NCBI GenBank assembly: GCA_034620365.1
Contig: JAQGEQ010000234.1
Span: forward strand, 1-64,000
Direction: 5' to 3'
DNA: 64,000 nt
Origin: Pegea sp. RAD2-039
Taxonomy: Eukaryota; Chordata; Thaliacea; Salpida; Salpidae
The notes beneath the pieces were generated by a model. It searched no databases, was not told the DNA's origin, and saw nothing but the letters and a program-made list of their open reading frames with translations. The position numbers and the translations under genes are program-made. Below are positions 57,279 to 64,000 of this stretch, piece after piece (the first letter of the stretch is position 1; each line of letters begins with the position of its first letter).

Positions 57279-58110
57279 CTGATGAAAAGATATTTTTAAA
57301 TAGCACGACAAAAAATTAATGTTAACAACTACTTTTTAATTATAAACTTTTAAAATTAACTTAGTTAGCGATGAAAGCTATTAATTATATCCTAGGATTT
57401 TCGCATATTTTAAAATAATAGCAAACTAAAACTGCTTAATAACATTTGAAAGTATTCAAAGAAACAACTTGAGATTACTAACAACTTTGTTTGCGATCTC
57501 AAAATATCTAAACCAAACATTTAAAATTAAATAGAATAATTGCATAATTTCTACTTTAAAATTGATATAAAGTATAAATCGATACTAAGTTATTCAGTAA
57601 CTTTCTAAATTAATAATTTAATCAAGAATATTTCATAATTGTCAAATATAATTAAAAACTTTGAAAGATTTACTTATTTATTTTAATTTAATTAAGTTTT
57701 AAAAGAGCGATGTACAAACCTCAATAAAGTAGATAATTAAAAGAAAAACTTTTTTACAAGTGAGTTATGAAATATTGGTTATTACGTCATAGATGCTAAT
57801 ATCGTTGTCAAAATAATTCAAGTTAGCTCGTTATTAATATTAAAAGAATTAGTTATCTTGATTAATTGAATATTTCTTTTATCTTTCATTATTATCAAAT
57901 CATTTTAAACCACTCATTAACCAAAACTCAAAAACACTTTTGGAAAAGTATTTGATTTAATAGCCTAACGTGATCAGCTACAATTTTTCCATAATAATAA
58001 TTAGCAAAGACAAAACTAATAATGAACTTACAAACAGTTAGCTGAAGAACTTACCTCTAATCTTAAGATCGCTGGTTCTTAAACTTTTCATAATCAGTCT
58101 CTAGGCTTTC
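57279..58110 (-). promoter_or_regulatory. 5'-UTR intron and probable first exon of the micro-exon gene
   Basis: A good donor (gattagag|gtaagttc) ends a candidate leader exon at 58055, and an acceptor (ttttcatcag) opens exon N at 57278. A short ATG frame in the leader (MKSLRTSDLKIR) would not join exon N in frame, so I treat it as untranslated. No clear TATA box; the promoter is expected at about 58.1-58.2 kb, next to the duplicated arm. Confidence 0.4.
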
Positions 58111-58159
58111 TTGAAATACTTTTAATATAGATAAATTAGCATAAACCGGCAAGATTTTG

Positions 58160-58355
58160 ATAAAATTGTGATAGTTTATAACTATAAGAAATCTAAGACT
58201 ACGTTTTATAAATATGCGTCTACCATTCTAACAGAGTAGGTGTTTAATTGCGTGCTGCTAGGAGCAGAGTTGGTTTGTAAAGACAAGTTTTTCTATAGTT
58301 GATGCTACTCAGCTTAAAGAAAACTCTAAAAATAAATTTGTTTGTTTCTAAATTA
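58160..58355 (+). repeat. Direct duplication arm 2, first block
   Basis: Matches 48062-48260 (taaaattgtga start, gcgtgctgctaggagc, gatgctactcagc). It lies just upstream of the micro-exon gene's presumed promoter. Confidence 0.8.
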
Positions 58356-58477
58356 AAGAGATCTACTTATTTTTGTCATTTATTTAAATATGACTTTGGA
58401 ATTAAATAAACTAAATAGATGAATATGAATTAAATTAAATTGTAATAATTAAATAAATTAAAAAAAATTAAAACATA

Positions 58478-58654
58478 GAAATTAAGATCCGAAGATGGGA
58501 AGTGAATACTAAAATACTTTCAGTTGTAATTGGTGCATTAGGAATAACATCAAAAGAATTTGAAAAGTTCACTAAAAAATACTTTGAAAAAATCAAGGAG
58601 CTGAAATTCAAATTGGGAACAGAGCACATACTACGTAAAAGTTTTGATGCTTAA
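58478..58654 (+). mobile_element. Reverse-transcriptase ORF C-terminal relic
   Basis: Frame ends IRRWEVNTKILSVVIGALGI, then LGTEHILRKSFDA and TAA. This corresponds to the widespread non-LTR retrotransposon C-terminus of the form (K..VIPVVIGALG, then LGTARILRKVL.). The characteristic VVIGALG and ILRK motifs are kept, although the LGTAR box has become LGTEH. Only this tail remains. Confidence 0.7.
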
Positions 58655-58664
58655 TTAAATTTAG

Positions 58665-58780
58665 AACTTTTCTGACTTCTTTTTTACTTGTAACCTAATT
58701 TCACTGTTTGATATCACCCAGAAAACTACGCATCTTAACCAAGTCTTTACTGTTATCAAATATTTTCCATCTTTTACCTT
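58665..58780 (+). repeat. Direct duplication arm 2, second block
   Basis: Matches about 48535-48640 (ttcactgtttgatatcac, aaactacgcatcttaacc, tttactgttat). The retroelement relic sits between this and the first block, whereas the 48-kb arm has unrelated DNA there. Confidence 0.8.
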
Positions 58781-59484
58781 TTTTGATTATTAGTAAATGT
58801 TCGACTTTTCAATTTGACGTTAATTTTGAGTTTAATTTCGATAATATATAAATTTCAAACAGAATTTGAATAATTTGATTATTCAACATTTCTTAGTTAT
58901 AAAAAATAATCTAATAAATATTTAGTTATTAAAATGATTTAGAAAATTAAACTGAATTATAAAATAAAGTAATAAAACTGAAAAGAAATTATTGAAGAAT
59001 AAGTTAGAATGTTAAAATCTAAAAATCAATTAAATAAGAACAAAATTTTCAAGTTTAAAAGTTTTAAAATGATTGTAATCAGATACCGACACTGAAAAAC
59101 TATTGGTAATTGTAGCAGCATATCGAAGATTTAATATTTAAAGACATTAACTTTAAAAGACTCTTTTTTGGGTCACATTTTTATTTTCAAAAATTTATTT
59201 TCTTCAAATGATAAAAACATGATAAATTATTTATTTAAAAAATCAATATTTAGATCTAACTAGAACTTTTTAACATCTGCTTTATCTACAAAATAAGAAT
59301 ATAAGATTATTATAAATAGTAATGAAAATCGGTTTTAGAGGTTTTTAAAGTGCTCGTTGATAGTGATTAAGCGTGGCAGAAAGAAGAAACTTTAAAAAGC
59401 AAAAAAGCTCAGATACTATTTACTCTAACATATAATTAAGTTGTTAAGATAAATGCGCGAAAATATATTAGACAAAAAGATAAA
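58781..59484. other. AT-rich DNA, nothing recognised
   Basis: No supported feature; lies 3' of the ODAD3-like pseudogene. Confidence 0.4.
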
Positions 59485-60305
59485 TCATTTCTTTCTTCGT
59501 GGACGATTTCGGCCTTTTTTCATTTTAGCGTCAATTAATTGCTGCGATCTTCGCTTTAGATCAGCTCTTGTAGGAGCTGCTGTGTCATCTTCATCACTAT
59601 CTTCCTCATCTGAGGATATTCAACTATTATTAATTTGTTGGGGAGTTTGTTCTGCAAACCTTCTAATGTATCAATTTTAGTTGTTGTCGGTAAAACAATT
59701 CTGGTGTTGTAAGAAGGAAGTTTTGTTTCAATCGAACTTTGAAACTGAAAAAAGTTTGAAAATAAAAGTTTTTCAAAAGTTAAATTCGAACCTCATTATC
59801 TCCATTTGACGTAAAATTAAAGGTAGTTCAGTGCTGTCAAGATCTTCTAGAAGTTTCAATAACTTCTCTTCAGAAGAAGATAAAAGATTAAGGACACATG
59901 CGTAATATTTTCCTTTTTTAGCTCTTCAAGATGCTTTTGTGTCTCTCCTTGAAAACGGAATCTCGCTACAACCTCCTAAAATAAAATCTGTGAGTTTTAA
60001 ATCAACTCTCATGAAATAAAACCTGAATCCCTGAGACTCCAGTCGCTTCCTTAATACACAAAAACGCTTCTTCATAAGATGAAATCTTCTTCTTTTTATC
60101 TTCTTCAGTCATTTGATGTTTAGATGGATCTCCAAGCGTCTCTTGTTCTTGAGCTTGTGCTCTTTGAAGCTAGAAAATATTTTATGAATAGAAACAGAAA
60201 AGTAGTAAATTTCTAACCCTGCGTTCGACTCTTTCAGCTTGAGCTTTTTTCTCTTCAGCGAGAGCTTTCAACTGATTCAGGGCGACTTCTCGCTCCCTGC
60301 GTTCT
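59485..60305 (-). pseudogene. ODAD3: ODAD3 (CCDC151)-like pseudogene, internally deleted
   Basis: ODAD3 is a coiled-coil subunit of the complex that docks outer dynein arms on ciliary doublets. Four exons with intact GT-AG sites: 60305-60218 (ERREREVALNQLKALAEEKK), 60169-60023 (MTEEDKKKKISSYEEAF, CIKEATGVSGIQ), 59975-59792 (EVVARFRFQGETQKHLEELK, then in another frame YACVLNLLSSSEEKLL), and 59744-59485 (FQSSIETKLPSYNTRIVLP, then in another frame SSDEEDSDEDD, PTRADLKRRSQQLIDAK). The third exon joins the ATGVS-type region directly to the YVLDLL-EEKLL-type region that lies much further on in the family, so the central coiled coil is deleted. At least three frameshifts (59.9, 59.80 and 59.6 kb). 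CCDC63/ODAD1 was considered; the LEELKKEN continuation and YNTR motif favour ODAD3. Confidence 0.6.
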
Positions 60306-60985
60306 CTAAACACAAAAAGATTTATTTTACTTCAATTTACAAAAATCAACTTTGAACAGCATAAACACAAAAAGCACCTTCAACCACCAAACACAAGATT
60401 TGTTTGTAAGACAATTTATTATTGACTTGGTGTTGGTTGGCGAGGAGTTTTTACAAGTCAAGGTGCTAGAAGTAAGTGAGTCTTCAGCATCTTCAACCAC
60501 TAAAATACTTTGTTGACTTATAAATACAAATGTTATCAAGTTGAGACAGTTTTAATCAAATCAAAATATGTTTTCACCTTAGAAAAAAGCTGTATATTCA
60601 TATGATCATAAGTAGACAAGACTTTATTTGATGATGGGTGTATTTGGCGAATAGATGCGGCTGCAACCTCCAACAGAAATGTCTTTATCCAATCAAAACT
60701 GATAATAAATACCTCTAGAACAATCGGGACATGATTTTCGCTCCTATTGTCTTCCACGAATAACTGCAAATATTGCAAAAAAACTTTTCTTATTATTTTT
60801 GTGTTTCTTTTTTATATAAGACTTCAAAACTCTTTCATTTCCAAAAAATTCTTCACAAAACAGGCAGTGATGAAGATAATTAAAGTTAAAGAATTTAACA
60901 GTATTGAAATATTTTTACGTCTTTTTAATGTTTCAGGTGTTATAGACCTATTAAAGAAAGATACCAATGCAACTATCACTGCTGG
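60306..60985. other. Unresolved region with candidate exon fragments
   Basis: On minus, a tttgcag acceptor is followed by LFVEDNRSENHVPIVLE and a possible donor, within an 80-codon frame at 60536-60778. On plus, tttcag at about 60.93 kb is followed by GVIDLLKKDTNATITA, which runs into the SMC6 fragment. Neither is recognised; both may be captured exon pieces. Confidence 0.3.
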
Positions 60986-61653
60986 CAAGTATCTAAAGAG
61001 CGACCTGATATTAAAGAAACCACTGAAAATATCGTAAAAAGAATTTCAGCGATTCAAGAAAACATTAAAAGAAGAGAAAAAACTTTTGGAGATTATGACA
61101 AGAGTTTGGAAGAAGTAAAAACTGCTAAAGAACTCTACCATACTGATAGAAGTCAGATTCAAATTTGCACAAACCAACTGAAAAAATTTTAAGAAAGTTT
61201 ATCATTTAATCTCAGTCGACAAATGAAATTAGTACATATATTAGCTTCACAATTTACTTTCAACTTCATGAAATCCGTTGAGGCTTTTAATATGAAAGGA
61301 AGTGCAAACTTTAATCATACAAAATATAACTTCAACTTGAAGTCAGTCAAAGAGGGGGAGGAGGTGGAAAAGAAATGAAGTTCCTTTCTGGTGGTGAGCG
61401 TTCTTTTAGTACAGTTTGTTTTATGATGTCTTTATTGAAGATTGTGCCTCTTCGTTGTTTGGATGAATTTGATGTCTTTATGGATATTGATAACCATCGT
61501 ATGACTATAGAGGTTTTGCTAGGTTGTGCAAAGACACAACCAAATGTTCAATTTATTTTTCTCACTCTAAGTGAAATCTCTAATCTATCAGGAAATCATA
61601 AAGTACAGGTTTGGAAGATGCCTGATCCTGAACGCCACAAGAAAGCAAGATAA
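60986..61653 (+). pseudogene. SMC6: SMC6 fragment: distal coiled coil and ATPase C-half
   Basis: Begins in the middle of the distal coil (QVSKERPDIKETTENIVK), has a TAA within it (aaattttaag), carries the same one-base shift before QLEVSQRGGGGGKEMK as the 42-kb copy, and ends with an open head domain at 61375-61653: LSGGERSFSTV, Walker B CLDEFDVFMD and MPDPERHKKAR. The hinge half is missing; the join at about 60.985 kb is to unrelated exon-like sequence. Not functional. Confidence 0.85.
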
Positions 61654-62198
61654 TTTGCTGCAATTATTTATTTATTTTTTACCGTTTTTTTTAATCTCTT
61701 TTTTTTACAATATCGCTTTTATTTAAATACTTCAAAAAATCTCAATTTACTTCTTGATAGTAATTCTGGGTTCGTTTTCAATTCTGTGTACTTCATTTGA
61801 GGAGTCTCATTAGTAGTTGACAAGCCCAAATTTTGAGCATATTGCTTCCCGTACGAAACAAACAATTCTGAATTTTTTTTTCAACGTTTTTTAATAAATT
61901 GCTTGTTTGTATTGGAAAGCAAAAAGATTTGTTCTTGTTTATAAAACAAATTATGACTCAAACTTTCGCCAAAAAGTACAAATAAAAACTAATCACCTTG
62001 CACAATTGACATAACTCAGCTAATCTTCTATCTTTCCCATCAATATAATGAGACAACTTTCATCTCTTGTAAATCTAAAAAACCAAATTGTATCAAATTT
62101 TCACAAACTAATTGATGTTTAAGTTATCCATCAAGAACTCCCAAGCACATCCTCCTTCATATACATGTTTCAATTTTTGTACATCCTGACGATGAATC
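61654..62198. other. AT-rich spacer present only in this SMC6 copy
   Basis: Separates the SMC6 stop from the TSFGQ exon by about 545 nt; in the 41-kb copy they are about 30 nt apart. An insertion here or a deletion there. No gene seen. Confidence 0.45.
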
Positions 62199-62312
62199 TT
62201 TTCACCCTCATATGGTCCAAATACAATACCATCTGGTAAAGTAACTTCTGTCCAAACTCCTTCAACCCCACTTCTTATAGAGGATTTATCAACTTTGACC
62301 TCTTTTGGGCAG
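62199..62312 (+). pseudogene. Conserved 38-codon exon remnant ending TSFGQ (second copy)
   Basis: FSPSYGPNTIPSGKVTSVQ then TPSTPLLIEDLSTLTSFGQ and the donor cag|gtaagtttg. No acceptor is seen at the 5' end, where upstream stops close the frame. Same frame and length as 41627-41740. Unknown parent. Confidence 0.45.
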
Positions 62313-62600
62313 GTAAGTTTGCTCGTCCCATCAAATTCTCAATTTCAAAAAGAAATAAATTTTAATTTTCCAAATTGAATAAATCAATCCAATTTGGAAT
62401 TATTTCAAAACAAATATTTGAAAGTAGCCCTTTTGATTTTGGTATCTGGAACTTGACTCATTTTGCCATGTACAGGACAATCACCCAAATGTAGCTCATT
62501 ATATTTATCACAAACTAAATTGTAAAAAAACAAATTTATTTTATTGAAAATTATTTATTTGAAATATTAGCAATTTTATTTAAATGTAGTAAATAAAATT
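62313..62600. repeat. Inverted partner of 41.33-41.63 kb
   Basis: Continues the duplication that carries SMC6 and the TSFGQ exon. Ends near 62.6 kb, so the duplicated unit spans about 60.99-62.6 kb here. Confidence 0.8.
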
Positions 62601-62797
62601 TACACAAATAATCATCTTCATCTGCACCCTCATCCTCATAATTTACTCTTATCACTTCTCGCATGGGATATCTTGATACAACTTTTTGTAAAAATTCAAA
62701 TAGAAAAGTTTAATTGATAAATTTAACAAAATTAAGATATTATTTTTATTTATACTTACAACATCCTCTTTTTTCAGTTTGGCTTCTTTTTTAGGAC
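62601..62797 (-). CDS. Candidate minus-strand exons, acidic protein (partial)
   Basis: Exon 62797-62760 has a good acceptor (tttgttag) and donor (gtaagtat) and reads PKKEAKLKKEDV in its only open frame. Downstream, 62681-62610 has an open frame reading SRYPMREVIRVNYEDEG, ADEDDYLCKF, but the acceptor that would join the two in phase is not clear. Hydrophilic, not recognised. Confidence 0.3.
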
Positions 62798-63038
62798 CTA
62801 ACAAATCACTTTTTAATAAAACAATTTAGCTAAAAGTTAAAACAAACCAGATATTTTAACTAAAACATTTTCTTTTTTATTCAGACTAATCTTCAATTTC
62901 TGTTAAATATTTTAACAATATTAGTAAAATAACTAATAAATGATCATTAGTTGATTAAATAATTAATTTAATGTTTTCAATAAAATATTTTGTTTTAAGT
63001 CATTGCTTTGATGATCAGAGATTCATTTTTTCTAATAA

Positions 63039-63146
63039 TTAGACTGTTTCTTTTAGGAAGCAGAAATTCATCTGTTGCTCTTCTATCTTGTTTTCAATCT
63101 CTTCAAGAGTTGCTGTTATTTCTAAATTCATTTCATCAATTGAAGT
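63039..63146 (-). CDS. Candidate terminal exon, short coiled coil
   Basis: After the acceptor gtatctcag, 35 codons reading TSIDEMNLEITATLEEIENK, IEEQQMNFCF, LKETV and TAA. Heptad-like charged helix. The plus strand also has a good acceptor (tttcttttag at 63047-63056), but its frame is hydrophobic and less plausible. Relation to the exons at 62.6-62.8 kb is unclear, because this exon ends in a stop. Confidence 0.3.
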   Translation of the reverse strand, partial: TSIDEMNLEITATLEEIENKIEEQQMNFCFLKETV

Positions 63147-63921
63147 CTGAGATACAAATAAATTAATTAGATTTAATCTTAAATGATAACTATTGCTTAA
63201 AATTTCTACTTTGTAATTTTATTTTATAAAACTTTGAAACACAACAGTAAAAAGATTTAACAAGTGAAATATAAATATTTAGAGGAATAATTATAAACTA
63301 CTCAGGAATTTGGTTAAATTATAACAGGTTTTGCAACAAATCAACAAACCTTATATACTCATTTAAAGTTTAATTATGTGAGTGATGATTATATTAAATC
63401 AAATTTGGCATTAAATTGAAGTATTTATTTTGTTAAAATTTATCAGAAACAAACTAAAAGGGCTGAAAAAAATCACTCTTTTAAACAATGAAAGGATAAA
63501 GAAAATATTTGATCATTTTCACACATGATCAAAAACTATAAATTATAATTTTCTAATATAATTTTGTACCTCATAATCATTTACAATCTAATATTAATTT
63601 TTTGAAAAAAACTGAAATCATAATTTTGGTTTTCAAGAATAAAGGATTGATTAATTGCAACGAAGTGAAAATATTTAAGGACATTCAAAATGTTTATTGA
63701 TTGAGAAACCAAAGATAACAGAGTGAAAAAACTATATTTTGCTTAACTTTTAAATCAAATATTACCTTTAATAAGAGTTGTGCAATTTGTGATTTGCATC
63801 AATCTGACAAATATCATTTACTTAATATTTAAAAAGATTATTGAAAACATACCTCTTATAGTTTCTTAATCAACTATTTTTCTATGGTAATCGCAGAACG
63901 TATGAACCGTAGATTATTTAC
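63147..63921. other. AT-rich, intron-like DNA
   Basis: Possible splice donors on the minus strand (gag|gtatgttt near 63.85 kb) but no convincing exon. Contains an atgatcaaaaac/tgatcattttcacaca inverted motif near 63.51 kb of unclear meaning. Confidence 0.3.
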
Positions 63922-63965
63922 CGCAAAGGTTTCTGAACATTAGGCGCTGTTAGTTCATTCTGCAT
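63922..63965 (-). CDS. Candidate first coding exon at the window edge
   Basis: On the minus strand, ATG followed by MQNELTAPNVQKPL and a donor (gcg|gtaaat). The surrounding 63.88-64.0 kb is visibly less AT-rich, as at a promoter or 5' exon. It ends in phase 2 and does not join the exon at 63146 in frame, so at least one exon would be missing between them. Confidence 0.25.
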
Positions 63966-64000
63966 CCTGACAGTTGAGTTTTTCGTTGTTATTTGCCGAG

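Noticed and set aside
59453..59680. Plus-strand 75-codon frame
   Set aside because: Antisense shadow of the acidic-basic C-terminal exon of the ODAD3-like pseudogene.

Overview
The window is eukaryotic, very AT-rich, and almost certainly from an animal. Evidence for this: GT-AG introns with T-rich acceptors, a nuclear-type tRNA-Asp(GUC), a tRNA-derived SINE head, tails of non-LTR retrotransposons, and decayed pieces of SMC6 (a SMC5/6 complex ATPase) and of an outer-dynein-arm docking protein (ODAD3/CCDC151-like, implying motile cilia). I cannot name the species. No bacterial, viral or plasmid gene is seen.

Region 1 (1-47.7 kb) is a mosaic of segmental duplications. It starts with a 198-bp satellite array (1-2.73 kb) organised as a seven-monomer higher-order repeat. 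It then carries eight copies of an unrecognised, intronless gene family of about 420-455 codons that starts MNNFEMNKY. Five copies are intact (5.2, 11.9 and 19.7 kb on minus; 25.2 and 45.5 kb on plus) and three are broken (29.3, 35.3 and 40.2 kb, minus). Each copy lies in a shared block with a conserved 5' flank: TATA-like box, then a short hydrophobic upstream ORF in some copies, then a conserved splice acceptor 16 nt before the ATG. Two pairs of blocks form large inverted repeats (about 11.1-16.5 versus 42.2-47.7 kb; about 22.7-28.1 versus 34.4-39.3 kb). SMC6 fragments, a 23-bp minisatellite and stray satellite monomers sit at the block edges.

Region 2 (47.7-50 kb) holds a retrotransposon 3' end, one arm of a direct duplication, and the tRNA-Asp gene.

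Region 3 (50.0-58.1 kb, minus strand) is the most striking locus. It is a gene of about 25 very small exons, nearly all phase 0 and 45-57 nt long, whose 3' two thirds consist of four tandem copies of one six-exon unit. The predicted product is about 410 residues, hydrophilic, rich in D/E/S/N, and matches no family I recognise. One unit has lost its four central exons and another has a dead sixth exon.

Region 4 (58.1-64 kb) has the second arm of the direct duplication, a reverse-transcriptase tail, an ODAD3-like pseudogene with internal deletion and frameshifts, a third SMC6 fragment, and candidate minus-strand exons at the right edge.

How the parts relate: the 440-codon family and its flanks look like the product of repeated duplication and inversion, seeded or bounded by satellite repeats, that carried host gene fragments along. 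The micro-exon gene expanded separately by exon-block duplication. All functional statements for these two families are open; identifications of SMC6, ODAD3, tRNA, SINE and retroelement pieces rest on recognised motifs.
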